DNA from: Arthrobacter woluwensis
Lineage (GTDB): Bacteria > Actinomycetota > Actinomycetes > Actinomycetales > Micrococcaceae
Reading direction: 5' to 3'
Assembly: GCF_900105345.1 (NCBI RefSeq)
Contig: NZ_FNSN01000003.1
Span: forward strand, 2,170,001 to 2,234,000
Length of the DNA stretch: 64,000 bases
The notes below the pieces were generated by a model, which had not been told where the DNA came from, made no database searches, and saw only the letters and a list, made by a program, of their open reading frames with translations. Positions 39,763-51,283 of the stretch are shown one piece after another. Position numbers and translations under genes: made by a program. Each line of letters opens with the position of its first letter. Position 1 is the stretch's first letter.

Positions 39763-40830
39763 TCAGCGGCGGAGCTTCGCGAGACCCTTGTTGATGTGGC
39801 CCGCCCAGAAGGGACCCTCATACAGGAATGCCGTGTAGCCCTGGACGAGGTTCGCGCCGGCATCGAGGCGTTCCTGGACGTCGGCCGCCGTTTCGACTCC
39901 GCCCACCGAGATGATGACCATCTCCGCAGGCACCTGGGCGCGCAGACGGCGCAGGACATCCAGAGACCGGGCCTTCAGGGGCGCCCCGGACAGACCGCCG
40001 GCGCCGCACGACTCGACCTTGGCGGCCGGCGCCGTGAGGCCCTCCCGCCCGATCGTGGTGTTGGTCGCGATGATCCCGTCGAGACCGAGGTCGATCGCCA
40101 GGCGGGCCACGTCATCCAGGTCCTCATCGCTCAGGTCGGGGGCGATCTTGACCAGCAGCGGAACGTGGCGTCCCGCGCTGCGGTCCGCTTCCGCTCCCAC
40201 CGCCTCCAGGAGAGGGCGGAGCGAGTCCACGTTCTGGAGGAGGCGGAGTCCGGGCGTGTTCGGGGAACTGACGTTCACCACCAGGTAATCGGCGTGCGGG
40301 GCCAGCGCACGGGTGCTGACGAGGTAATCCTCGACGGCGTGCTCCAGCTCGACGAGCTTCGTCTTGCCGATGTTCACGCCGATGACGGGGCGCACGCCCG
40401 GGTGACGACGGCTCAGTGCGGCGCGGGCTGCGGCGATGCGCGGCGCGACGTGCTCGGCGCCGTCGTTGTTGAAGCCCATCCGGTTGATCACTGCGCGGTC
40501 CTCCACCAGGCGGAAGAGGCGCGGCTTATCATTGCCCGGCTGAGCTGCGCCGGTGATGGTTCCCGCCTCGATGTGGCCGAAGCCCATGGCGGCCAGTGCC
40601 TCGATGGCCAGGCCTTCCTTGTCGAATCCCGCGGCAAGACCGAACGGGGAGGGGAAGTCGATGCCGAACACCGTGGTCCGCAGCGACGGGTCGGGACCGT
40701 TGAGCCGGTGAAGGAGCCCGGCCGCTCCGGCCTTGTTGAAGAACCGGATGGCCTGGTAACCGATCCGATGAGCCTTCTCGGGATCCATCCAGGAGAAGGC
40801 AACACGGAAGACGGTGGGATAGATGCGCAT
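39763..40830 (-). CDS. pyrD: Quinone-dependent dihydroorotate dehydrogenase
   Basis: A 355-residue class 2 PyrD. The N-terminal membrane-associating helices (MRIYPTVFRVAFSWMDPEKAHRIGYQAIRFF) mark the quinone-using class. FMN-barrel motifs are FGLAAGFDKEG, FGHIEAGTITG, NRMGFNNDGA, VNVSSPNTPGLR (catalytic Ser) and IISVGGVETAADV. It oxidises dihydroorotate to orotate in pyrimidine synthesis, passing electrons to menaquinone. Start at 40830 gives the conserved N-terminus. It is divergent from a hydrolase gene. Confidence 0.95.
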   Translation of the reverse strand: MRIYPTVFRVAFSWMDPEKAHRIGYQAIRFFNKAGAAGLLHRLNGPDPSLRTTVFGIDFPSPFGLAAGFDKEGLAIEALAAMGFGHIEAGTITGAAQPGNDKPRLFRLVEDRAVINRMGFNNDGAEHVAPRIAAARAALSRRHPGVRPVIGVNIGKTKLVELEHAVEDYLVSTRALAPHADYLVVNVSSPNTPGLRLLQNVDSLRPLLEAVGAEADRSAGRHVPLLVKIAPDLSDEDLDDVARLAIDLGLDGIIATNTTIGREGLTAPAAKVESCGAGGLSGAPLKARSLDVLRRLRAQVPAEMVIISVGGVETAADVQERLDAGANLVQGYTAFLYEGPFWAGHINKGLAKLRR

Positions 40831-40932
40831 GGCTCCATTTTTTCCGCTCGGGCCGGTCCGCACAAATGAGCCCACGTCATGGGGGCGGGCTTAGGATGAA
40901 AACGCGGACACACGACGCGCTGAGGAGGGGAC

Positions 40933-41880
40933 ATGGAGTGGCAGCCGGACATCCTCGGGCCGTCGTTCGAGTCCTTGGAACTGCACACCACCCGGGACGG
41001 TTCCCAGCAGACCGCCACCCTGATCCGGCACCTCGGGGCGACGCCGGACGGCACACCACCGGCACGGGGCACCGTCCTGTTCCTGCATGGCTGGAGCGAC
41101 TACTTCTTCAACAGGGAACTGGCGGAGTTCTTCGCAGGCCAGGGCTTCAGCTTCTTCGCGCTGGACCTCCACAACCACGGGCGGAGCCTGCGCCCGGAGC
41201 TGCCCGGTGGCTACGTGGCCGATCTCGACCACTATGACCAGGACATCCTGGCCGCGCTGGACTCCTGTCATCCGGCGTCGGGACGCCCGCTGCTGCTCAT
41301 GGGCCATTCGACCGGTGGCCTGGTGGCCAGCCTGTGGGCGGCCCGCCACCCGGATCGCGTGGACGGCTTGATCCTCAACAGCCCCTGGCTGGAGATGCAC
41401 GGCAGTCCGGCCGTCCGCCATGCGGCGCGGTCACTGCTGGCTCCGCTCTCCCGCATGAGGCCCCAGACCGTGCTGCGTCTTCCGGAGCGGGGATTCTACT
41501 GGCGCAGTATCAGTTCCGAGGCGGAGGGCGAGTGGGAGCTCGACGACCGGTACCGACCGCCTCTGGCCTTCCCGGTGCGTGCCGGCTGGCTCAGCGCGAT
41601 CCTGAGCGGCCAGAGCAAGGTGGCCCGCGGCCTCCGGCTCTCCCAGCCCATCGTGGTGCTCATGTCCATGTCGAGCTCCAACGGTCCCCTCTGGCGGGAG
41701 GACATGCGCCGCAGCGACGCGGTCCTGGACGTCAACACCATGGCCGTCCGCGCCCTCGAACTCGGCACCTCCGTGACTCTGGAAAGGGTCGACGGCGCGC
41801 TGCACGACGTCTTCCTCTCCCCCGCCGCCGTGCGCGAGGAAGCCTATGGCCGGCTCCGACGCTGGCTGAAGACTTTCTGA
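40933..41880 (+). CDS. Alpha/beta hydrolase (lysophospholipase/serine aminopeptidase type), copy 1
   Basis: A 315-residue alpha/beta hydrolase of the Hydrolase_4 type. Oxyanion-hole strand VLFLHGWSDYFFNRELAEFF, nucleophile elbow GHSTGG (S126), and a late GALHDVF supplying the catalytic His (about 289). The LDLHNHGRS segment is typical of monoacylglycerol-lipase-like enzymes. GAGGAGGGG precedes the ATG, and TAGGAT (40892-40897) is a likely -10. A second related hydrolase starts 26 nt downstream, so the two were probably produced by duplication. Substrate unknown. Confidence 0.85.
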   Translation: MEWQPDILGPSFESLELHTTRDGSQQTATLIRHLGATPDGTPPARGTVLFLHGWSDYFFNRELAEFFAGQGFSFFALDLHNHGRSLRPELPGGYVADLDHYDQDILAALDSCHPASGRPLLLMGHSTGGLVASLWAARHPDRVDGLILNSPWLEMHGSPAVRHAARSLLAPLSRMRPQTVLRLPERGFYWRSISSEAEGEWELDDRYRPPLAFPVRAGWLSAILSGQSKVARGLRLSQPIVVLMSMSSSNGPLWREDMRRSDAVLDVNTMAVRALELGTSVTLERVDGALHDVFLSPAAVREEAYGRLRRWLKTF

Positions 41881-41906
41881 CTGCGACAACCCGAAAGGAA
41901 AGCCTG

Positions 41907-42998
41907 ATGACACGTTCCCCGCTGCGGGTCCGCACCTGGCAGCAGGACGTGCTGTTCAACGACTTCGAACAGTGCCTCCTGCCCCTGGAACCCGACGAGG
42001 AGGGCGCGGTCTCGGCGACACTGGTCCGCCGGAAGCCGAAGCGCGAACTGTCGTCGGAGGCACGGGCTCATGACTGGCCGTCATGGCTCGCCGCAGTCCG
42101 GCAGCGACGCGAGCACCGCCATGATCACGAGGACCACAATGTGGTGCTGTACCTCCACGGCTGGGCGGACTACTTCCTCCAGACCGAGCTGGCCGACTAC
42201 TTCGAGGACCACGGCGCGAGTTTCTATGCGCTGGACCTTCGCAAGTTCGGCCGCAGTCTGCACGAGTACCAGACCGCCGGCTACACGGACGACCTGGACG
42301 TCTATGACGAGGAGATCGAGGCCGCCCTCACCGTCATCAGGGAGGAGGCCGCGGTCCGGGGCGTGCCGGAGGAACGCCTCCGGGTGCACCTGATGGGGCA
42401 TTCCCTCGGCGGGCTGGTCGCTGCGCTGTGGGCGGACCGCCACCCGGGCCGCCTGGCCAGCGTCATCCTGAACTCACCCTGGCTGGAGCTCCAGGGCAGC
42501 ACGCTGGTGCGCAGTATCGCCTCCCAACTGGTGGAACCGTTCGCTCGGGCCGATCCCAAGCACGCGTTCCCGCTTCCGGAGATGCCCGCGTACTGGAAGA
42601 GCGTCAGTGACAAGGCGTACGGCGAATGGCACATCGTCTCCGCCTGGCGGCCCCGGGAATCCTTCCCCATCCGTGCCGGATGGATCCGCGCGGTCATGAA
42701 CGGCCATGCCCGCGTGCAGCACGGCCTCGACATCGATGCGCCGGTCCTCATCATGCTGAGTGAGCGGAGCAAGATCCAGACCGGCTACACGGACGAGCTC
42801 AAGACGCTCGACGCCGTGATCGACGTCCAGGAGACCGCCAAGCGGGCGCTGGGGATCAGCCGCCGGGTCGCCGTGTTCCGGTACCGCGGCGCCATCCACG
42901 ACATCTTCATGTCCGCACGGCACGTCCGCGAGCAGGCCTACAAGGAGTCGATGGACTGGCTCGTTCAGACCGCCGCGGAATCCACGGCCGCACCGTAG
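41907..42998 (+). CDS. Alpha/beta hydrolase, copy 2 with N-terminal extension
   Basis: A 363-residue paralogue of the preceding protein. It shares [32 protein letters not shown], the elbow GHSLGG (S166), [13 protein letters not shown] and the catalytic-His segment GAIHDIFMS. It differs by about 40 extra N-terminal residues with a charged His/Arg-rich linker ([11 protein letters not shown]). AAAGGAA lies before the ATG at 41907. Its last 34 bp overlap the convergent uppS gene. The pair suggests two related ester or glyceride substrates. Confidence 0.85.
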   Translation: MTRSPLRVRTWQQDVLFNDFEQCLLPLEPDEEGAVSATLVRRKPKRELSSEARAHDWPSWLAAVRQRREHRHDHEDHNVVLYLHGWADYFLQTELADYFEDHGASFYALDLRKFGRSLHEYQTAGYTDDLDVYDEEIEAALTVIREEAAVRGVPEERLRVHLMGHSLGGLVAALWADRHPGRLASVILNSPWLELQGSTLVRSIASQLVEPFARADPKHAFPLPEMPAYWKSVSDKAYGEWHIVSAWRPRESFPIRAGWIRAVMNGHARVQHGLDIDAPVLIMLSERSKIQTGYTDELKTLDAVIDVQETAKRALGISRRVAVFRYRGAIHDIFMSARHVREQAYKESMDWLVQTAAESTAAP

Positions 42999-43765
42999 CG
43001 GCGGTCCCGGCGGGCGTAGGTCTCGACCGCCTGATACAAGGTGGTGCGGTCCACGTCCGGCCACAGTTCCTCGAGGAAGACGAATTCGGCGTAGGCGGAC
43101 TGCCAGGGCAGGAAGTTGGACAGGCGCTGCTCACCGGATGACCGCATGAAGAGATCGACGTCGGGCAGATCGGGCTGGTAGAGGTACCGCTGCACCGTCT
43201 TCTCCGTGATCTTGCCGGCCTTGAGGCGTCCGGACGCGACCTCCTCCGCCATGCGGTTGAAGCCGTCCACCAGCTCCGCGCGGCCACCGTAGTTGATGCA
43301 CATGGTCAGCACGCAGCGTGTGTTGGCACGGGTGAGCTTCTCGGCTTCCTCGAGCTCCCGGATCACGGATCCCCAGAGTCGCGGACGGCGGCCCGACCAG
43401 CGCACCTGGACGCCCCAGCGATTGAGCTGGTCACGCTGGCGGCGTAGTACATCCTTGTTAAATCCCATGAGGAAGCGGACCTCCTCGGGGGAACGCTTCC
43501 AGTTCTCCGTGGAGAACGCGTAGACCGTCACGTACTTCACGCCGAGCTCGATCGCGCCCGCAACCACGTCGAGCAGCGCCGGCTCCCCCGCCTTGTGCCC
43601 TTCGATCCGAGGCAGCCCACGGAGGTTGGCCCAGCGCCCGTTGCCATCCATGACGATCGCGACATGTTCGGGGACGAGTTCCGCCGGGATGCTCGGCGGT
43701 GTGGCGCCGCTCGGGTGCGGATAGGGGAATTCGTAGCCCTGCTGGGCGGAATCAGAGAAGGACAC
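42965..43765 (-). CDS. uppS: Isoprenyl transferase (cis-prenyltransferase, UppS type)
   Basis: A 266-residue cis-prenyltransferase making the polyprenyl diphosphate carrier for cell-wall synthesis. The catalytic site is MDGNGRW (39-45, Asp40), followed by [10 protein letters not shown], the [23 protein letters not shown] substrate loop and [10 protein letters not shown]. Chain length (C50 or C55) cannot be told from sequence. Start is GTG at 43765. It lies 18 nt after recO, in the same operon, as in most Actinobacteria. Its 3' end overlaps the convergent hydrolase gene. Confidence 0.94.
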   Translation of the reverse strand: MSFSDSAQQGYEFPYPHPSGATPPSIPAELVPEHVAIVMDGNGRWANLRGLPRIEGHKAGEPALLDVVAGAIELGVKYVTVYAFSTENWKRSPEEVRFLMGFNKDVLRRQRDQLNRWGVQVRWSGRRPRLWGSVIRELEEAEKLTRANTRCVLTMCINYGGRAELVDGFNRMAEEVASGRLKAGKITEKTVQRYLYQPDLPDVDLFMRSSGEQRLSNFLPWQSAYAEFVFLEELWPDVDRTTLYQAVETYARRDRRYGAAVDSAAV

Positions 43766-43783
43766 GTGTGTTAATTCCTCAGT

Positions 43784-44539
43784 TCAGGACGAACGGTCGA
43801 CATGCTGCAAGGACTTCACCCTGCGTTCCAGGTGCCATTGTAGATAGGCGGACACGAGCCCCGCGGCTTCGGTCCTGGCACGTTCCGGCGACTCCCCCGC
43901 CGTCTCCCAGTCACCACTCAGCAGTGCCGCGAGCAAGGTGATGGTCTCCGGAGCAGGAGCAGGCGACCCGGGTGGCCGGCAGTCCGCGCACACCATGCCG
44001 CCCAGAGCCGCGTTGAACGCGGTGTGCGGGCCAGGGGCGTCGCAGCGGGCGCAGGAGGTGAAGCTCGGGGCCCAGCCGCCGGTGGACAGGGCCCGCAGGA
44101 GATACGAGTCGAGAATGAGGCCGGGCGCGTAGGCGCCGCGACTGAGCGCCGCCAGCGCCCCCACGAGCAGAAGGTACTGGGCGGTGCCCGAGTCGCCGTC
44201 GACGTCGGTCAGCTTCTCCGCCGTCTCCACCATGGCCGCCGCCACCGTGTAGCGCGAGTAATCGGAGGCGATCGCATGCCCGTAGGAGCCTTTGCTCTGG
44301 GCCTGGGTGACGACTTCGAGGCTCCGTCCCGGCACCAGCTGCAGATCCGCCACCATGAAGGGTTCGAGCCGGGAGCCGAAACGGCTGCTGGTCCGCCGGA
44401 CCCCGCGGGCCACCGCACGGATCTGACCGTGGTGCTTCGTCAGCAGCGTCAGGATCCGGTCCGCCTCGCCCAGCTTATGGGTGCGCAGCACGACGGCGTC
44501 GTCGCGGTATGCGCGTGATGTGAAACTCGCCTCTGCCAC
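43784..44539 (-). CDS. recO: DNA repair protein RecO
   Basis: A 251-residue RecO with an N-terminal OB-fold ([44 protein letters not shown]) and a helical C-terminal domain holding a zinc site made of two CxxC pairs (SCARCDAP and VCADCRPP). RecO loads RecA on gapped DNA together with RecR. It is followed by uppS and preceded by the leuA terminator. Confidence 0.94.
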   Translation of the reverse strand: MAEASFTSRAYRDDAVVLRTHKLGEADRILTLLTKHHGQIRAVARGVRRTSSRFGSRLEPFMVADLQLVPGRSLEVVTQAQSKGSYGHAIASDYSRYTVAAAMVETAEKLTDVDGDSGTAQYLLLVGALAALSRGAYAPGLILDSYLLRALSTGGWAPSFTSCARCDAPGPHTAFNAALGGMVCADCRPPGSPAPAPETITLLAALLSGDWETAGESPERARTEAAGLVSAYLQWHLERRVKSLQHVDRSS

Positions 44540-44570
44540 GGTTCCATTCTCCCACTTCCGGACGCCGAAA

Positions 44571-44611
44571 GGCCCCGGCGGCGCTCCGGGAGTCGGAGCA
44601 CCGCCGGGGCC
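44571..44611 (-). terminator. Terminator after leuA
   Basis: 11-bp stem GGCCCCGGCGG/CCGCCGGGGCC with an inner GCTCCG/CGGAGC hairpin, about 50 nt past the leuA stop and before recO. Confidence 0.8.
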
Positions 44612-44660
44612 GGCGGAGATTCAGCCTGCGCCGTCCGGGACGTCGGGCGACGGGCCCCTC

Positions 44661-46539
<1,879 letters not shown>

Positions 46540-46641
46540 GTTGTCAGGTTAGCACGTGCTTAGGATGAGGGTGTCCCGCATCACCACGATGTCCACCATG
46601 TGGCCCGACCAGGGGCCATCCTGCAAAGGAGAGATTCCCCT

Positions 46642-48594
46642 TTGAATCCATCCGGTATTGAACTCGGCCACGTCGACCCCGGGACGCGAGCCCAGGATGA
46701 CTTCTACCGCCACGTCAACGGCGCCTGGCTGTCCTCCACCACGATCCGCGACGACCGTTCGCTCGAAGGCACGTTCACCGCGCTCCGCGACGCCTCGGAG
46801 GAGGCGGTCCGCACCCTGATCGAAGACGCCGCCGACCGAGGGCAGGCCGAAGGCGGGATCGCCGCGCAGATCGGCGGGCTCTACGCGAGCTTCATGGATG
46901 AAGCCCGTGTCGAGGCACTCGGCCTGGACCCGATCCGTGAGCGTCTTGCCGCGCTGGCCGAGCTCGACGGCCCGGAAGCGGTGATCCGCCGCGTGGGCGA
47001 ACTCTTCCGCGCGGACGTCCCGGGCCTCTTCTATCTCTACCCGTCCCCCGACGCCGGCGATCCCACCCGGGTCCTGCTCTACCTCGGACAATCAGGCCTC
47101 GGCCTGCCCGACGAAAGCTACTACCGCGAGGAACAGTTCGCGGAAACCGTGGCCAAGTACCAGGAGCACCTCGGCCGGATCCTTGCGCTGGCCGAGTGGG
47201 ACGATCCCGAGGGCGCCGCGGAGCGCATCGTGGCGCTCGAGCGCCGGATCGCCGCGACGCACTGGGACAAGGTCACCCTCCGCGACCCTCAGAAGACCTA
47301 CAACCTCCGCACCGCGGCGGAGTTCGCCGAGGTCTTCCCCTTCGCGCGCCCCTGGTTCGAAGCGGCCGGGATCGACGAAGCCGTCTACGGAGAGGTGGTC
47401 CTCAGCACGCCGGAGTACTTCCCCGCCCTGCTGGAGCTGCTGTCCTCCGAACCCGTGCAGAGCTGGCGGGACTGGCTCGCGGCCAGGATCGTCGGCGCCG
47501 CGGCCCCGTACCTCTCCTCCCCCTTCGTGCAGGAGAACTTCGCGTTCTACGGCACCGTGCTCAGCGGCACCCCCGAACTGAAGGAACGCTGGAAGCGCGG
47601 CGTCGCCGTCGTCGAGGATGCGCTCGGCGAGGCGATCGGCGAGCTGTATGTCCGCAAGCACTTCCCGGAGAGCCACAAGGCGCGCATGGAGGAGCTGGTG
47701 GCGAACCTCGTGGAGGCGTACCGCAGCAGCATCACCGGACTCGACTGGATGGGCGAGGAGACCAAGACCCGCGCCCTCGCGAAGCTCGACTCGTTCCGGA
47801 CCAAGATCGGCTACCCGGCCAAGTGGACCGACTACTCGTCCGTGGTCATCGACCCCGCCGACCTGCTGGGCAATGTGGAGCGTGCCCACAGCGCCGACGT
47901 GGACCGGCACCTGGACGAAGTGGGCAAGGAGGTCGACCATGAGAAGTGGCTCATGACGCCCCAGACAGTCAACGCCTACTACCACCCGGTGCTGAATGAG
48001 ATCGTCTTCCCGGCCGCGATCCTGCAGCCGCCGTTCTTCCAGGCCGACGCCGATGACGCGGTCAACTACGGCGCGATCGGCGCCGTCATCGGTCACGAGA
48101 TCGGGCACGGCTTCGACGACAAGGGTTCCCAGTACGACGGCGACGGCACCCTGCGCAACTGGTGGACCGACGCCGACCGCGAAGCGTTCGAGGGTCGCAC
48201 TCGGCGCCTCGTCGATCAGTTCAACGCTCTGGAACCGGCGGAGGCCCCGGGTCATCGTGTGAACGGTGAGCTCACCCTCGGCGAGAACATCGGAGACCTC
48301 GGTGGACTGGGCATCGCGTACAAGGCCTACCTGGCCACGCTCGACGGCGGAGAGGCCCCGGTCCTCGACGGCCTGACAGGCGCCCAGCGCTTCTTCTTCG
48401 CATGGGCCACGAGCTGGCGCCAGGTGATCCGCAGCGAAGAGGCGATCCGCCGCGTCACGATCGACCCGCACTCCCCCAATGAGTTCCGCGCAAACGCGAC
48501 CGTGCGGAACCTGGACGCCTTCCACGAGGCCTTCGACGTCCGGGAGGGCGACGCCATGTGGCTCCCCGAGGAGGAACGCGTCCGCATCTGGTGA
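46642..48594 (+). CDS. M13-family metallopeptidase (neprilysin-like, PepO type)
   Basis: A 650-residue M13 endopeptidase. Zinc motif VIGHEIGHGFDD (HExxH) and the third ligand in GENIGDLGG, plus the substrate-binding NAYYHPVLNEIVFPAAILQPP. There is no signal peptide, so it is either cytoplasmic or exported by a non-classical route. I chose the TTG at 46642 because AAAGGAGA sits 10 nt upstream; an ATG at 46600 precedes that site and would bury it. The gene is divergent from leuA. A very long hairpin follows. Confidence 0.92.
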   Translation: MNPSGIELGHVDPGTRAQDDFYRHVNGAWLSSTTIRDDRSLEGTFTALRDASEEAVRTLIEDAADRGQAEGGIAAQIGGLYASFMDEARVEALGLDPIRERLAALAELDGPEAVIRRVGELFRADVPGLFYLYPSPDAGDPTRVLLYLGQSGLGLPDESYYREEQFAETVAKYQEHLGRILALAEWDDPEGAAERIVALERRIAATHWDKVTLRDPQKTYNLRTAAEFAEVFPFARPWFEAAGIDEAVYGEVVLSTPEYFPALLELLSSEPVQSWRDWLAARIVGAAAPYLSSPFVQENFAFYGTVLSGTPELKERWKRGVAVVEDALGEAIGELYVRKHFPESHKARMEELVANLVEAYRSSITGLDWMGEETKTRALAKLDSFRTKIGYPAKWTDYSSVVIDPADLLGNVERAHSADVDRHLDEVGKEVDHEKWLMTPQTVNAYYHPVLNEIVFPAAILQPPFFQADADDAVNYGAIGAVIGHEIGHGFDDKGSQYDGDGTLRNWWTDADREAFEGRTRRLVDQFNALEPAEAPGHRVNGELTLGENIGDLGGLGIAYKAYLATLDGGEAPVLDGLTGAQRFFFAWATSWRQVIRSEEAIRRVTIDPHSPNEFRANATVRNLDAFHEAFDVREGDAMWLPEEERVRIW

Positions 48595-48606
48595 CGCCTT
48601 CCAGGG

Positions 48607-48655
48607 AGACGGCGAGGGCCGTGAAGAGGATTCCTCTTCACGGCCCTCGCCGTCT
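48607..48655. terminator. Bidirectional terminator between M13 peptidase and LCP genes
   Basis: Perfect stem of about 23 bp beginning AGACGGCGAGGGCCGTGAAG with a 3-nt loop. It lies between convergent genes. Confidence 0.88.
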
Positions 48656-48674
48656 GCCGCGGCGCCTGCGCCCG

Positions 48675-50234
48675 TCAGCCGGTGAACGCGCTCTGGCAGG
48701 TCTGGTCCGCGGCCGTCTGGCCGACGATGTCCTTGGGCAGCTGAACCGTCTGGTACGCGGTGCCGGAGGCGAAGTCCGTGCCCACGGCGACCTGGACACC
48801 CAGGATGTCGGCGCTGGGCTTCAGCTGCGCCTGCGGGATGCCGAGGGCCGTGGCCACCTTGACGGCCGCGCCGCGGTAGGCGGATGAGTAGTACACGACC
48901 GTCTTGGCGGTCGTCTCCGCCGGGACCGCCGCCTGGACCAGGAAGCCCTTGGCCAGGAGGAAGGTGTTGAGCTCCTGGCTCCGGCCCTCGACGCCGGTGG
49001 CGTTCGCCACGGTCACCGGCGCGGTCGACTGATCGACGCCCGGAGCCGGGTTCGTGGTGGCGGAGGGAGTGGAGGACGGCGTCGACGACGGCGTCGCGCT
49101 GGGCTTGGGCTTCGGCTTGGCCGCGTTGGGGTTGGTGAGGTCGACTCCCTCACGCATCGCCTTGAACAGCTGGCCCGCATCCGGTTCCTTCGGCTGGACC
49201 CAGGCCGTCGGGTTCACGACCGACGGCTCCCACGGCACCGTCACGAAGGCGACCTTGGCGAGATCCACCTTCTGCAGTCGCTGGGCGATGGTGATCAGGG
49301 TCTGCGGATTGGCGAGCCCCTCATCCACCGTGAGGTTCTTGGTCACCGTGTCCGCGATGCCCAGGAGCTTCGGGAGATTGGTGAGTGTGCCGTCGCTCCG
49401 CACCTTCCGGGCCAGGGAGGCCAGGAACTGCTGCTGCGACTTGATGCGGGAGATGTCACTGCCGTCGCCCACACCGTGGCGGTTACGCAGGAAGGCCAGG
49501 GCCTGATCGCCCTGGACGAGCGACTTGCCGGCGGGGAGCTTGAGCCTGGAGTCCGGATCGTCGATCGGCGCGTTGACGCAGACCTCCACGCCACCCACCT
49601 CGTTGGACAGCTCCTTCACGGCGTTGAAGTCGGCCATCATGAAGTGGTCGATCTCCAGACCGGTCAGCTTGTTGATCGTGTCGACGGTGCAGCCCGGACC
49701 CGCTTCGGACATCGCGCCGTTGATCTGCGAGTCCGGCCGGGGCGCCTTGACCTGTTTGGTCTTGGGGTCGGTGCACTGCGGAATGGAGACGACCAGGTCG
49801 CGCGGGAAGGACACCATGCTGACCCGCTGGTTGTCCGCGGAGATGTCCAGCAGCATCAGCACATCCGAATTGCCGTACCCGGACGACTGGTCCGACGTGC
49901 CGTAGGCCTTGTTCTTGCCGTCACGGGTGTCCGTGCCCATGATCAGGATCTGCAGACGGTCGGTCGCGTCGTTGAGAGTCCCCTTGTCCCGGCCCGACGC
50001 CGTAAGGGGCGCGGTGTTCAGATTGCCCTGCAGGCGGAAGTACCAGTACCCGGCGAACCCGAGCACCGCGATGAGGGCGGCGCTGGCGACCCACGCCGTG
50101 ACCTTCACCCAGAGCGGGGCTCCGGACGGCCGGGTCAGGTGGCGTGCTTCGTGCACCTTGGCGTCAGATGCGTGAGCACGCGCTTTGCGGAGCGTGTCAT
50201 CCGCCCGTCGTGCGGCATGGGGTGGCTTGGTCAC
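48675..50234 (-). CDS. LytR-CpsA-Psr (LCP) family cell-wall ligase with LytR_C domain
   Basis: A 519-residue membrane-anchored LCP protein: cytosolic N-terminus, one helix (about 45-67), then the LCP domain (LQILIMGTDTRDG; NSDVLMLLDISADNQRVSMVSFPRDLVVSIP; LAFLRNRHGVGDGSDISRIKSQQQF). A Thr/Ser/Pro linker (about 375-400) leads to a C-terminal LytR_C domain (APVTVANATGVEGRSQELNTFLLAKGF). LCP enzymes attach arabinogalactan, teichoic acids or other glycopolymers to peptidoglycan. Which polymer applies here is unknown. Start is GTG with AAAGG upstream. Confidence 0.92.
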   Translation of the reverse strand: MTKPPHAARRADDTLRKARAHASDAKVHEARHLTRPSGAPLWVKVTAWVASAALIAVLGFAGYWYFRLQGNLNTAPLTASGRDKGTLNDATDRLQILIMGTDTRDGKNKAYGTSDQSSGYGNSDVLMLLDISADNQRVSMVSFPRDLVVSIPQCTDPKTKQVKAPRPDSQINGAMSEAGPGCTVDTINKLTGLEIDHFMMADFNAVKELSNEVGGVEVCVNAPIDDPDSRLKLPAGKSLVQGDQALAFLRNRHGVGDGSDISRIKSQQQFLASLARKVRSDGTLTNLPKLLGIADTVTKNLTVDEGLANPQTLITIAQRLQKVDLAKVAFVTVPWEPSVVNPTAWVQPKEPDAGQLFKAMREGVDLTNPNAAKPKPKPSATPSSTPSSTPSATTNPAPGVDQSTAPVTVANATGVEGRSQELNTFLLAKGFLVQAAVPAETTAKTVVYYSSAYRGAAVKVATALGIPQAQLKPSADILGVQVAVGTDFASGTAYQTVQLPKDIVGQTAADQTCQSAFTG

Positions 50235-50320
50235 TCAAGGGGCCTTTCGAAACAAACAGAACCGTCCCATCGTAGAGCCGATTCCTGCATTTGAGCTGAC
50301 AGATCTCCGAAGAGTCCTGC

Positions 50321-51283
50321 TCAGAAGCCCATCCGCCCCAGCTGCTTGGGATCCCGCTGCCAGTCCTTGGCCACCTTCACGTGCAGATCGAGGTACACCT
50401 TCGTGCCCAGCAGCGCCTCGATGCCCTTGCGGGCGCGCGTGCCGACTTCTTTGAGCCTGCTGCCCGCGCGGCCGATGATGATCGCCTTCTGGGAAGGCCG
50501 TTCCACGAACAGGTTCACCCGGACATCCAGGAGAGGGTTGTCTTCCGAACGTCCTTCCCGGGGGACGATCTCCTCGACCACCACGGCCAGGGAGTGGGGC
50601 AGTTCGTCCCGAACGCCTTCGAGAGCGGCCTCACGGATCAGCTCGGCCACCATGACGGCTTCCGGCTCATCGGTCAGCTCTCCGTCCGGGTAGAGCGGCG
50701 GCGACTTCGGCAGGTACGAGATCAGCACGTCCTCCAGGGTGGTCACCTGGAAACCGTCCTGTGCCGACACCGGGACGATGTCCCTGAAGCCGTCGCCGCC
50801 GAGAATCTCCTGGCCCATGGCGTGGACGGACAGCAGCTGCTTGCCGAGGTCCTCCTTGCTCACCAGATCGGCCTTGGTGACGACGGCGATGATGGGCTTG
50901 CGCCCGAGGAGTGCCAGCTGCTGTGCGATGAAACGGTCACCGGGGCCCACGGCCTCGTTGGCCGGGAGGCAGAACCCGATGACGTCCACTTCGGACAGGG
51001 TGGCCGCCACCAGATCGTTCAGCCGCTGACCCAGCAGCGTGCGGGGCCGGTGCAGGCCCGGCGTGTCGACGAGGACCAGCTGGGCGTCGGGACGGTGCAG
51101 GATGCCGCGGATCGTGTGGCGGGTGGTCTGAGGCTTGTTGGAGGTGATGGCGACCTTCTGCCCCACCAGGGCGTTGGTCAGGGTGGACTTGCCCGCATTC
51201 GGACGTCCCACCAGGATGGCGAAACCTGCCCGGTAATCCTTGTTCTCCGGTGTGGGCATCAGCCCGTCATTGCGTCCCGACAT
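50321..51283 (-). CDS. era: GTPase Era
   Basis: A 320-residue Era. G-motifs: GRPNAGKST (26-34), TTRHT (switch I), DTPGLHRP (G3) and TKAD (G4). A C-terminal KH domain (QKAIIIGRAGSRLKEVGTRARKGIEALLGTKVYLDLHVKV) binds the 3' end of 16S rRNA. It acts in 30S maturation. Its start codon overlaps the CorC-like gene stop by one base, closing the phoH-ybeY-corC-era operon. Confidence 0.96.
   Translation of the reverse strand: MSGRNDGLMPTPENKDYRAGFAILVGRPNAGKSTLTNALVGQKVAITSNKPQTTRHTIRGILHRPDAQLVLVDTPGLHRPRTLLGQRLNDLVAATLSEVDVIGFCLPANEAVGPGDRFIAQQLALLGRKPIIAVVTKADLVSKEDLGKQLLSVHAMGQEILGGDGFRDIVPVSAQDGFQVTTLEDVLISYLPKSPPLYPDGELTDEPEAVMVAELIREAALEGVRDELPHSLAVVVEEIVPREGRSEDNPLLDVRVNLFVERPSQKAIIIGRAGSRLKEVGTRARKGIEALLGTKVYLDLHVKVAKDWQRDPKQLGRMGF

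Noticed and set aside
40831-40932. AGCCC...GGGCT repeat upstream of pyrD as a pyrimidine attenuator
   Set aside because: Only 5-bp arms around a GC-rich spacer, no PyrR-type loop and no U-run; indistinguishable from chance at this GC content.
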